Source: Eubacteriales Family XIII. Incertae Sedis bacterium (GTDB lineage Bacteria; Bacillota; Clostridia; Peptostreptococcales; Anaerovoracaceae). From it: 64,000 nt of DNA. This document shows positions 1 through 8,088 of the stretch, piece by piece. Both the position numbers and the translations under genes were made by a program. Within the stretch, counting starts at the first letter, position 1, and each line of letters begins with the position of its first letter. The notes under the pieces are model-generated. The model saw nothing but the letters and a program-made list of their open reading frames with translations, did no database searches and was not told the origin of the DNA. The stretch is from assembly GCA_031272485.1 (NCBI GenBank), contig JAISTV010000006.1, positions 1-64,000 on the forward strand, given 5' to 3'.

Positions 1-1
1 C

Positions 2-634
2 AGCAAGTTCGGTGTGCCGCGGCAAAGCGGGCTGGTGCCGGCTTCTCTTGCTGTGATTGAATTTGAGCCGGAGTATAGAAACCCGGATGCCCTGCGCGGG
101 CTGGAGGGGTTTTCTCATATCTGGCTCATCTGGGGCTTTTTCGAAAATGCAGAGGCGGATTGGTCGCCCACCGTCCGGCCGCCGCGCCTTGGCGGCAATG
201 AGCGTATGGGCGTGTTTGCCACGCGGTCGCCGTTTCGCCCGAACGGCCTTGGCTTGTCCGCGGTGAAGCTCGAGAGAGTAGACGCAGAAAGCCCTGCGGG
301 CCCGCTGCTTCATGTTTCGGGCGCAGACCTGATGGACGGAACGCCCATCTACGATATAAAGCCGTATGTACCGTATGCGGACGCGATAAAGAGCGCGGCA
401 TGTGGCTTTGCCGCCGAACCGGAACGCGAGAGGCTCCGCGTGGAAATCCCGGAGGAGCTGGCCGCAAAAATCCCGGCAGACAAACTGCCGGCTCTCCTGC
501 AAAGCCTTGCCCTCGACCCGCGCCCGGCGTACCAGGACGATCCGCAGCGCGTATACGGCGTGAGTTTCGCAGGGCTGAACATAAGGTTTACGGTGGACGG
601 ATGCGTTCTATTAATAGTCGGCGTTAATGACTGA
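2..634 (+). CDS. trmO: tRNA (adenine-N6)-methyltransferase TrmO / TsaA (UPF0066) family, 5' truncated by window edge
   Basis: KFGVPRQSGL...LEGFSHIWLIWGF...RMGVFATRSPFRPNGLGLS...LLHVSGADLMDGTPIYDIKPYVPYAD motifs; frame is open to the window edge upstream of the GTG at 14. Confidence 0.9.
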   Translation, partial: SKFGVPRQSGLVPASLAVIEFEPEYRNPDALRGLEGFSHIWLIWGFFENAEADWSPTVRPPRLGGNERMGVFATRSPFRPNGLGLSAVKLERVDAESPAGPLLHVSGADLMDGTPIYDIKPYVPYADAIKSAACGFAAEPERERLRVEIPEELAAKIPADKLPALLQSLALDPRPAYQDDPQRVYGVSFAGLNIRFTVDGCVLLIVGVND

Positions 635-890
635 GTATCCATGCGACTATGTCGTCTGCCACCTCTTCCGATAGCTGCGTGAAGGTTTCGTATTCTACGG
701 TCACCAGCTCGGAGAACGGCACCCCCTCGCCGGCGTCCACCGTAACGGCAGCCGTCGTAGTGGAATAGGTTCCGAGATAAGCGTGTATTGGCTGTTCGAT
801 TACATCGTCAACAAGCCTGCCCTCGTTTCCGCACCCCGCGAAAGCCAGCAAGGCCACCGCCGCACACAGTATAATCATCAACCGTTTCAT
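624..890 (-). CDS. small putative lipoprotein
   Basis: MKRLMIILCAAVALLAFAGCG signal peptide with lipobox (LAFAGC); GGGAGA Shine-Dalgarno upstream of ATG at 890. Confidence 0.6.
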   Translation of the reverse strand: MKRLMIILCAAVALLAFAGCGNEGRLVDDVIEQPIHAYLGTYSTTTAAVTVDAGEGVPFSELVTVEYETFTQLSEEVADDIVAWILSH

Positions 891-954
891 AGCATTCTCC
901 CACACCCTGCATGAAAACAATAACAATTGTCACACAATTCTCTTCACAGAGTAA

Positions 955-983
955 TTGCGCAGTCTTCACATAACCTTTATAAT
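955..983 (+). promoter_or_regulatory. promoter TTGCGC-N17-TATAAT abutting the ATG at 991
   Basis: -35 955-960, -10 978-983, 7 nt to ATG, no SD. Confidence 0.55.
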
Positions 984-990
984 AGTCGCA

Positions 991-2379
991 ATGGAAAAAG
1001 TAAAGATGTTTCTGAAAGAGAGATGGTATGCGTATGTGGTGCCGCTTGTCCTTGTGATAGGCGTTTTTGCTGTTTGGGGCGGCGCGGAGCTTTACTATCA
1101 GGATCGGGCGCTGCCCGGAACCATGTTGGCGGGGGAGGACATAAGCGGGTATACGCGCGAGCAAATCCGTCAGAAGGCGCTCGTGGAGTACTGGCGCATA
1201 AAACCCACCGTACAGGTCGGCGAGGTTAAGGTGGGCACCAACGCCCGCGAGGTGGGCATAAAGCCCGACCTGGAACTGACGGTCGAGAATGCCATAGCGG
1301 CAGGGCGCAGCGCCAATGTCATTGACCGCTTCAACCCCGGCGTGGAGCAGGCGGTGGAACTGGAGCTCAAGACCGACATCTACAAGACCCGATCTTTCAT
1401 AGAGGCGACCTTCCCGGACGCGGTGAAACCCATAGCCCAGGCGCAGGCCGTCTACGACCCTGCCTCGGGCATGTTTCTGGCGCAGGAGGGAAAGACCGGC
1501 GAGAACGTGAGCGCGGGCTCTCTCGACAAGTTTGTGAAGAACATGAAACGCTATCCCGGAGCGACAATATACGAGCCATACATGCAGGTCGTGGAGCCGG
1601 AGGTCTCGCCGCAAGGGGCGCAGGCGGCGGTCGATTACGCGAACGCCCGGCTCGGCGTGGTCATCAACTATCTGAAGGACGGCGCGGTGGCGTTTACGCT
1701 GAGCCGTGAGCAGATAGCCACGCTCTTCGTCTTTACGCCCAACATGGAAACGGACACGCTGGATGTGACCGTGAACGGCGCGCTGGCCGGCGATTACGTG
1801 GGCGCGGCGCTCAATACCCCGCGGCTGGACCGCTACGTGTACCCGGACGAGAACGGCGAGATTCTGGCGGTATTCAACGAGGGGCACGACGGCATAATTG
1901 TGACCAATACCGAGGAGCTTGTGGCGCAGACCGAGTCGGCGCTCTCCGAGCTTCGCAACGCGGACCTGACCGTGGTCATGAACGTGGACCCCGTCCAGGA
2001 GGTAACTGACCAGTCCGACCACTGGATAGACCTGAACCTCAGCACGCAGACCACCACCCTCATGCGCGGAAACGTGGCGGTGCAGAGCTTCTTGATTAGC
2101 TCCGGCGTGGCCGGACACCGGACGCCCACCGGGGACTTTGCGGTGTTCTACAAGACGACCATCCAGTCCATGCGCGGCGGCGTGGGCGATGACGCCTACG
2201 ACATACCGAACATAAAATGGAACTCGTTCTTCGTGGACGAGTGCGCCTTCCATACGGCCTACTGGCACAACAACTTCGGCACGCCCATGAGCCACGGCTG
2301 CGTCAACATGCGCGAGGCGGACGCCTACTTAGTCTACCTCTGGGCGCCCATAGGCACGCCGGTCAAGTCGCACTACTAA
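991..2379 (+). CDS. L,D-transpeptidase (YkuD) with N-terminal TM helix and putative peptidoglycan-binding region
   Basis: C-terminal HRTPTGDFAVFYKT...WNSFFVDECAFHTAYWHNNFGTPMSHGCVNMREADA (catalytic HGC motif); ATG 991 preferred over 955. Confidence 0.88.
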   Translation: MEKVKMFLKERWYAYVVPLVLVIGVFAVWGGAELYYQDRALPGTMLAGEDISGYTREQIRQKALVEYWRIKPTVQVGEVKVGTNAREVGIKPDLELTVENAIAAGRSANVIDRFNPGVEQAVELELKTDIYKTRSFIEATFPDAVKPIAQAQAVYDPASGMFLAQEGKTGENVSAGSLDKFVKNMKRYPGATIYEPYMQVVEPEVSPQGAQAAVDYANARLGVVINYLKDGAVAFTLSREQIATLFVFTPNMETDTLDVTVNGALAGDYVGAALNTPRLDRYVYPDENGEILAVFNEGHDGIIVTNTEELVAQTESALSELRNADLTVVMNVDPVQEVTDQSDHWIDLNLSTQTTTLMRGNVAVQSFLISSGVAGHRTPTGDFAVFYKTTIQSMRGGVGDDAYDIPNIKWNSFFVDECAFHTAYWHNNFGTPMSHGCVNMREADAYLVYLWAPIGTPVKSHY

Positions 2380-2407
2380 GCACCTGCAAACCCTATCACA
2401 GATAAAG

Positions 2408-2437
2408 AAAACCCCCGCGCTTCAGGCTGCGGGGGTT
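2408..2437. terminator. bidirectional intrinsic terminator between convergent genes
   Basis: AAACCCCCGC-gcttcaggct-GCGGGGGTTT followed by T-rich sequence, A-rich upstream. Confidence 0.85.
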
Positions 2438-2458
2438 TGTTTTCTGATTTTGCGGCGC

Positions 2459-3850
2459 TTACGCCCGGTCCGCGAGGGGGACGTAGGGCTGGTTCTTGCG
2501 GATGCTCACGTAGCCAGGGCGGATAATCTTCCCGGCGTTCATGAGCTCCTCTATACGGTGCGCGCTCCAGCCGGCTATGCGCGCTATGGCGAACAGCGGC
2601 GTGTACAGTTCCATGGGCAGGTCCAGCATGCTGTAGACGAACCCGCTGTAGAAGTCCACATTGGCGCTTACGCCTTTGTATATCTGGCGTTCCTCGGCAA
2701 TGACCTTGGGCGCCAGCCGGGCTATGGCGTTGTATAAATCGTATTCGTCGAGGCGGTTCTTTTCCTGCGACAACTTTTTTACGAACGCTTCGAAGATGTC
2801 CGCGCGCGGGTCGGAGAGCGAGTAGACCGCGTGGCCCATGCCGTAGATGAGGCCGGCGCCGTCGAACGCCTTGCCGTTCAAGAGGTCGCGCAGGTAGGCG
2901 GACACTTCCTCGTCGTCCTGCCAGTCGTGAATCTTCTCCTTCATGTCCTCAATCATGGCCACGACCTTTATGTTCGCGCCGCCGTGCTTGGGGCCTTTAA
3001 GCGAGGAGAGGGCCGCTGCCACCGCCGAGTACGTATCCGTCCCCGAGGAGGAGACCACGTGCATGGTGAAGGTGGAGTTGTTGCCGCCGCCGTGCTCCGC
3101 GTGCAGCACGAGCGAGAGATCCAGGATGCGCGCCTCCAGTTCCGTGTAGTTGCCGTCTTTGCGGAGCATGCGCAGAATGTTTTCCGCCGCCGAAAGCTCC
3201 GGCTTGGGGTTGTTGATAAACAGGTCGGAACCGGCGAAATAGTGACGGTAGGTCCTATAGCCGTAGACCGCCAGCATTGGGAACACGGAGATAAGAAGCA
3301 GGCACTGGCGGAGCACGTTTGGTATGCTCGTATCGTTGGCCTTCTTGTCGTAGGCGTACAGCGTGAGGACGCTGCGCGCGAGGGTGTTCATCATATCGTT
3401 AGAGGGCGCCTCCATGATTATGTCGCGCACGAAGGTGCCGGGCAGGGAGCGGAAGCGCGCGAGAAGCTGCTTGAACTCGGCCAGCTCGCGCTTGCTGGGC
3501 AACCTGCCGAAAATCAGCAGGTAGGTGGTCTCCTCGAAGCCGAGCCGCTCCTCCGCGATGAAGCCGCCCACCAGATCGCGGATGTTTATGCCGCGGAAGT
3601 AAAGCTCGCCCTCTATGGATTCCTTCTTGCCGTTCTTGCCGGTCTTAAAGGAGATTATGTCGGAGATTTCCGTGATGCCGGAAACCACGCCGTTTCCCTC
3701 CAGGTCCCGTAGCCCGCGGAAGACCTTGTGCTTGCGGTAGAGCGCCGGATCAATCTGTCCGTTATCCAGCAGAATCTGCGCCAGCGACTCGATCTCCTTG
3801 GAGGTGATCATCTGCGCGCCTTTTTTATAGCTGTTTGCCTCGCCTGTCAT
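2459..3850 (-). CDS. citrate synthase
   Basis: Citrate synthase family motifs: ELYFRGINIRDLVG, LSLVLHAEHGGGNNSTF, GGANIKVV, GMGHAVYSLSDPRADIF. Confidence 0.93.
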   Translation of the reverse strand: MTGEANSYKKGAQMITSKEIESLAQILLDNGQIDPALYRKHKVFRGLRDLEGNGVVSGITEISDIISFKTGKNGKKESIEGELYFRGINIRDLVGGFIAEERLGFEETTYLLIFGRLPSKRELAEFKQLLARFRSLPGTFVRDIIMEAPSNDMMNTLARSVLTLYAYDKKANDTSIPNVLRQCLLLISVFPMLAVYGYRTYRHYFAGSDLFINNPKPELSAAENILRMLRKDGNYTELEARILDLSLVLHAEHGGGNNSTFTMHVVSSSGTDTYSAVAAALSSLKGPKHGGANIKVVAMIEDMKEKIHDWQDDEEVSAYLRDLLNGKAFDGAGLIYGMGHAVYSLSDPRADIFEAFVKKLSQEKNRLDEYDLYNAIARLAPKVIAEERQIYKGVSANVDFYSGFVYSMLDLPMELYTPLFAIARIAGWSAHRIEELMNAGKIIRPGYVSIRKNQPYVPLADRA

Positions 3851-3951
3851 GAAAATCCTTCCTATCTAAAGAAGCGCCCGCGGGCGCGTGGGTCCATACA
3901 AAATACAGAGTTTATTTTACACCAAACCGGGGAATGCGCAAGTTGGAAAAT

Positions 3952-4653
3952 CTATTTCAGAAGCGCCTCGATTTCCGGCTTCTTGAGCTTGCGGTAATGG
4001 CCGCTTTTCAGGTTCCCGAGGCGGACGGTGCCTATGGCCGTGCGCTCCAGCTCGAGCACCTTGCTTCCCACCGCGGCGAACATGCGCCGCACCTGATGGT
4101 TCTTCCCCTCGTGGATGGTTATGTCCACCACGGCGGAGGAACCGGTCTGCTTGAGGAGCGTAATCTCCGCGGGCGACGTGGTAAAGCCGCCTATGTCCAC
4201 CCCGCGGCGCAGCTGAGCCAGCTTCTCCTTGCTGAGCACGCCCGTGACGCGGGCGCGGTAGGTCTTGGAGGTCTCGTTACTCGGGTGAGATATGCGCTGC
4301 GCGAAGTCGCCGTCGTTTGTGAGCAGGAGCATGCCCGTGGTGTTCGCGTCCAGGCGGCCGACCGGGAAGAGGCGCTGCTCGATATCCGTGATGAGCTCCA
4401 GCACGGTGGGGCGGCCCTTCTCGTCGCTCGCCGTGGTTATGTACCCTTTGGGTTTGTTGAGCAGCAGGTAAAGGAAGCGGGTCTCCGGGCGAACGGCGAG
4501 CCCGTTCACCTCCACGCGGTCGCCCTCCGCAACATCCGTACCCGGGGCGGTAACCGTCTGCCCGTTTATCTTCACATTTCCGTTTTTCGTCAGCTCGTCG
4601 GCCTTCCGTCTGCTCGCCACACCGGCGGCCGCGATGTATTTATTCAGTCTCAT
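3952..4653 (-). CDS. 16S/23S rRNA pseudouridine synthase, RsuA/RluB/RluE family
   Basis: N-terminal S4 domain MRLNKYIAAAGVASRRKADEL; VGRLDANTTGMLLLTNDGDFAQRISHPSNETSKTYRARVTG. Confidence 0.93.
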   Translation of the reverse strand: MRLNKYIAAAGVASRRKADELTKNGNVKINGQTVTAPGTDVAEGDRVEVNGLAVRPETRFLYLLLNKPKGYITTASDEKGRPTVLELITDIEQRLFPVGRLDANTTGMLLLTNDGDFAQRISHPSNETSKTYRARVTGVLSKEKLAQLRRGVDIGGFTTSPAEITLLKQTGSSAVVDITIHEGKNHQVRRMFAAVGSKVLELERTAIGTVRLGNLKSGHYRKLKKPEIEALLK

Positions 4654-4659
4654 GTGTCC

Positions 4660-4670
4660 AGTATATCACA
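4660..4670 (-). promoter_or_regulatory. extended -10 TGTGATATACT, ATG 6 nt downstream
   Basis: minus-strand TGTGATATACT-ggacac-ATG. Confidence 0.5.
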
Positions 4671-4786
4671 CAAAAATTATGTTAAGTCGTGTTCTGCTCA
4701 CCGCGAACAATCGCCGGTAACCCAAAAGGGTGATTTTTCAGCATTTGCGGTGCGCCGTGTTCGCATTTCGGGGAAAACGCGAAAAG

Positions 4787-4884
4787 TTATCCAAAGGGGG
4801 GTGTGGATAACTGTTTACATGGATTTCATTGGAATTTCAACGAAAATGGAATTTTTCGTTTCATGAATGAACGATTTATCCACA
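4787..4884. promoter_or_regulatory. cluster of DnaA-box-like sites in intergenic DNA
   Basis: TTATCCAAA (4787-4795), TGTGGATAA (4802-4810, complement of TTATCCACA), TTATCCACA (4876-4884). Confidence 0.5.
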
Positions 4885-4937
4885 ACTCCTACAAATCGTG
4901 TCGGGTTTTTATCGTGAATGGCAATCCGCGTCGCTTT

Positions 4938-6152
4938 TTACTCGTCTTCCGGGTCGAAATCGCAGAGGTACTCCACGAAATGAATAAAATCGCCGGTCTC
5001 GCTGCGCACAAAATCGTAAAAGACATCTTCCTTAAATTCGTACTTGGCTATGGCGGAGAGCTTGTGGGCGAACGGCGAGGCCTGAATCTCCCGCTCGAGC
5101 CGGTGAATCCGCGCCAGCGAGTACGTGGCGAGCACGAGCTGCCCGTCGTCGGTCAGATACACCATGCCCTTCACGTCGTCGTTCAGGCGGTAGACCGCCT
5201 CCTTCAGGTGGTTGTTGTTCTCATTAAAGTTCAGGTACAGGCGCCCCGCCTCGGTGTCCCGCTTCATGGCGCTCATGTATCTATTGTCGAGGAACTCCTC
5301 CAGCCGGACGCTGTCGGCCTGCACCTCGTAGACCGTGACAAACTCAGGCCGCTCGAGCTTCATGGCGGTCTCCGCCGCGGAAATGCGAAACGCGGAAAGC
5401 ACTTCAAAGCTGCTCACGCGGCTACCGGTGGTATGAATCTCCGACGTGACGATCCTATGCGCCGTGTCCGACTCTATGAGCGACTCACAAAGGTAGGCCG
5501 CCTCCTCGCCCTTGCCGGGCAGCTTCTCTATGCGGTTCAGGCACAGGGTGTCGCAGTAGGTGTCGCGCGAGAGGGTGGACGCTATCTGATCGCCCGCCAG
5601 AATCCGCACGGCATCCACGTCCCCGCCGAAATACCGCATGAGGAAGTAGTTTATGAGCTGGTTGCCGTTCCCGAGCCGCACGCAGGTCTTGCGGAAGAGC
5701 GCCTCGCGCTCGGCGGGCGTGCTGTCCACCGCCTCCGTCAGCAGGAAGCCGTACTCGTCCTCGCCCTCCGGCAGTTCCTCGCCAAACCGCTTGTTGTAGC
5801 CCGCGTATTCCTGCAGCAGGATGCGCGCTTCTCTTTCCGTGATGTCAATTTTCTCGCTGCCGAGCCCGCCCAGCATGGCCTGCTCTATCTCCAGCATGGC
5901 CACGGCGTCGTTCCCGTAAAGACTGCGGTAGGACTCTATGCCCACCTCGGTGGTTTCTATGTAAAAGAATTGATGGAAACTGCGGTCGTCCTCATCCGTG
6001 CTGTAGTAGGAGCCCAGCTCCCAGCGCAGATAAATCACGAGGACACCCATAAGGCGGCTGTCTGTGGTAAAGCCGCTGATATATCGCTTCTCTTCGCTTC
6101 TCTTTCGTAGGTCGAGCCCGCCGATGATCACTTTCAGGTCGCTTCGGTTCAT
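4938..6152 (-). CDS. conserved hypothetical protein, 404 aa, family not recognised
   Basis: Long ORF with Bacillota-like codon use and AAGGGG SD upstream of ATG; no recognised motif. Confidence 0.75.
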   Translation of the reverse strand: MNRSDLKVIIGGLDLRKRSEEKRYISGFTTDSRLMGVLVIYLRWELGSYYSTDEDDRSFHQFFYIETTEVGIESYRSLYGNDAVAMLEIEQAMLGGLGSEKIDITEREARILLQEYAGYNKRFGEELPEGEDEYGFLLTEAVDSTPAEREALFRKTCVRLGNGNQLINYFLMRYFGGDVDAVRILAGDQIASTLSRDTYCDTLCLNRIEKLPGKGEEAAYLCESLIESDTAHRIVTSEIHTTGSRVSSFEVLSAFRISAAETAMKLERPEFVTVYEVQADSVRLEEFLDNRYMSAMKRDTEAGRLYLNFNENNNHLKEAVYRLNDDVKGMVYLTDDGQLVLATYSLARIHRLEREIQASPFAHKLSAIAKYEFKEDVFYDFVRSETGDFIHFVEYLCDFDPEDE

Positions 6153-6316
6153 CTTACCCCTTCATACTCCCATAAGATTTCGTCTTGTCGAGGCCGCAGG
6201 CGGCCTCCCTCACCACGGAATCCGGAGCCCCGTTTCCGTAGCGGTTATGATAGTATAGCACGGTGTAGAGAGAAAAGCGCGAAAGGGAAGAAAAAAACGG
6301 CACGAAAAACCGCAGA

Positions 6317-6334
6317 AAATTTTGTACAAAATTT
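6317..6334. promoter_or_regulatory. 18-bp perfect palindrome AAATTTTGTACAAAATTT upstream of his promoter
   Basis: Perfect dyad directly read; 12 bp upstream of -35. Confidence 0.6.
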
Positions 6335-6346
6335 GCGGAGTGCTTC

Positions 6347-6375
6347 TTGACTTTATCGCTTTATCATGATAAAGT
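6347..6375 (+). promoter_or_regulatory. his operon promoter TTGACT-N17-TAAAGT
   Basis: -35 6347-6352, -10 6370-6375. Confidence 0.65.
6359..6374. promoter_or_regulatory. 16-bp perfect palindrome CTTTATCATGATAAAG overlapping his -10 (putative operator)
   Basis: Perfect dyad located between and over the promoter elements. Confidence 0.6.
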
Positions 6376-6420
6376 ATGCCGGTACGCGAGAGAGGATGCG
6401 GGAAGCAGGAGACATATTAA

Positions 6421-8088
6421 ATGATAAGAAACAACAAGATAACCCCCGAGGGCACGGGCGATATGCTCTTCGCCGAGTGCGAGGCGCAGTACCGCATAAC
6501 CGAGTCGCTGCGCGGCATATTCGAGGGCCGCGGCTACCGCGAGGTGCGCACGCCCGGCATGGAGTTCTACGACGTGTTCGCTTCGCGCGAGGACTATTAT
6601 CCGCCGGAGAGCGTCTACAAGCTGAACGACTGGAAGGGCCGCGTGCTCGCCGTGCGCCCGGATTCCACCATACCCATAGCGCGCCTGGCGGCCACCAAGC
6701 TCAAGGGCGCCGGCCTGCCGCTGCGCATCTACTACGCCCAGAGCGTGTTCCGCCAGCAGGAGGCCCTGCGCGGTCAGGCCGCGGAAATGATGCAGATGGG
6801 CGTGGAGCTTCTGGGTGCCAGCTCGTTTGAATCGGACATGGAGATTCTCTCCACGGCCTTAGACGCGCTCACGGCGGCGGCTGGCGGCAAGACCCGCATA
6901 GAGGTGGGGCACGTGGGCATTTACAACCTGCTCATGGCGGACCTCACGGCGGACGCGGAAGAGAAGAACAAGATTCACAGGCTCATAGCTGCCAAGAACT
7001 ACGCGGGTCTGGGCGACGTGCTTGAGCGCACGGACGGCAGCCGGACGGCGGCAATACTCCGGCGGCTTCCGGCCCTCTTCGGCAGCACGGACGCGCTCGC
7101 CGAGGCCGAGGCCATAACGGCGGACTACAGCGAGCAGCTCACGGAGATGCTCGGCTACCTCAAGCGGCTGTTTACGGCGCTCAAGGCCATGGGGTTCGGC
7201 GACCGGGTGCTGCTGGATTTCGGGCTGGTGAACCAGGCGGAGTATTACAGCTCGCTCGTCTTCCGCGGCTACATGGAGAGCACGGGCGTGCCCATCCTCT
7301 CCGGCGGGCGCTACGACGACCTTTTGGGAGACTTCGGCGAGGCGCTGCCGGCCACGGGCTTCGGGCTGAACCTGGATCTGGTCACGGCGGCCGCGTTAAA
7401 ATCGGAAGAGAGCGGCGCGGATACGAACGCGTCAAGTATTTCCCTTGACAGCGGCAAGGTGCGCATAGCCCTCACCAAGGGCCGGCTCGAGGAGGATTTC
7501 GTAAAGATGCTCGAGGAGGCGGGCTACGACTGCTCCCTGATACGGCAGAAGGGCCGCAAGCTGCTCATTCCCATCCCGGGGACGGACATAGAGCTCTTCC
7601 TAGCCAAGGCGCCGGACGTGATTACCTACGTGGAGCACGGCGTGTGCGACATAGGCATAGTGGGCAAGGACACCATCCTCGAGCACGGCGGCACGTACTA
7701 TGAGATACTTGACCTGGGCATAGGCCTGTGCAAATTCGCGCTGGCTGCGCCCAAGGACACGGATTTCTTCGGGGCGTTCGGCTCGCGGGTCATAGCATCT
7801 AAGTATCCGAACGTGGCGGCAGCCTTCTTCGAGAGTAAGGGCATGGACGTGGAGGTTATTAAAATAGAAGGATCCGTGGAACTGGCGCCGCTCCTGCACC
7901 TCGCGGACGGCATCGTGGACATAGTGGAGACCGGAACCACGCTCAAGGAAAACGGGCTTGAGGTCATAGAGGATATCCGCCGCGTCTCCGCACGGCTCAT
8001 AGTAAACGTGAGCAGCATGAAGATGAAAAAGGCGGCCATAGAGGAACTGACAGGGCGGCTTAAGCCGCCGCAAAGGAGAGGGCAGTGA
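6421..8088 (+). CDS. hisZG: fused HisZ (ATP-PRT regulatory subunit) - HisG (short-form ATP phosphoribosyltransferase)
   Basis: Residues ~1-330 class II aaRS-like HisZ (EVRTPGMEFYDVF, RPDSTIPIARLAATKLKGAGLPLRIYYAQSVFRQQ, LSGGRYDDLLGDFG); residues ~346-555 short HisG (VRIALTKGRLEEDF...GVCDIGIVGKDTILE...DGIVDIVETGTTLKENGL); one uninterrupted frame. Confidence 0.92.
   Translation: MIRNNKITPEGTGDMLFAECEAQYRITESLRGIFEGRGYREVRTPGMEFYDVFASREDYYPPESVYKLNDWKGRVLAVRPDSTIPIARLAATKLKGAGLPLRIYYAQSVFRQQEALRGQAAEMMQMGVELLGASSFESDMEILSTALDALTAAAGGKTRIEVGHVGIYNLLMADLTADAEEKNKIHRLIAAKNYAGLGDVLERTDGSRTAAILRRLPALFGSTDALAEAEAITADYSEQLTEMLGYLKRLFTALKAMGFGDRVLLDFGLVNQAEYYSSLVFRGYMESTGVPILSGGRYDDLLGDFGEALPATGFGLNLDLVTAAALKSEESGADTNASSISLDSGKVRIALTKGRLEEDFVKMLEEAGYDCSLIRQKGRKLLIPIPGTDIELFLAKAPDVITYVEHGVCDIGIVGKDTILEHGGTYYEILDLGIGLCKFALAAPKDTDFFGAFGSRVIASKYPNVAAAFFESKGMDVEVIKIEGSVELAPLLHLADGIVDIVETGTTLKENGLEVIEDIRRVSARLIVNVSSMKMKKAAIEELTGRLKPPQRRGQ

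Noticed and set aside
808-2295. 495-aa minus-strand ORF opposite the YkuD gene
   Set aside because: Shadow ORF; sense strand encodes a recognisable L,D-transpeptidase.
6250-6420. T-box leader for the his operon
   Set aside because: No T-box sequence (TGGNACCGCG-like) and the predicted UTR is only ~40 nt.
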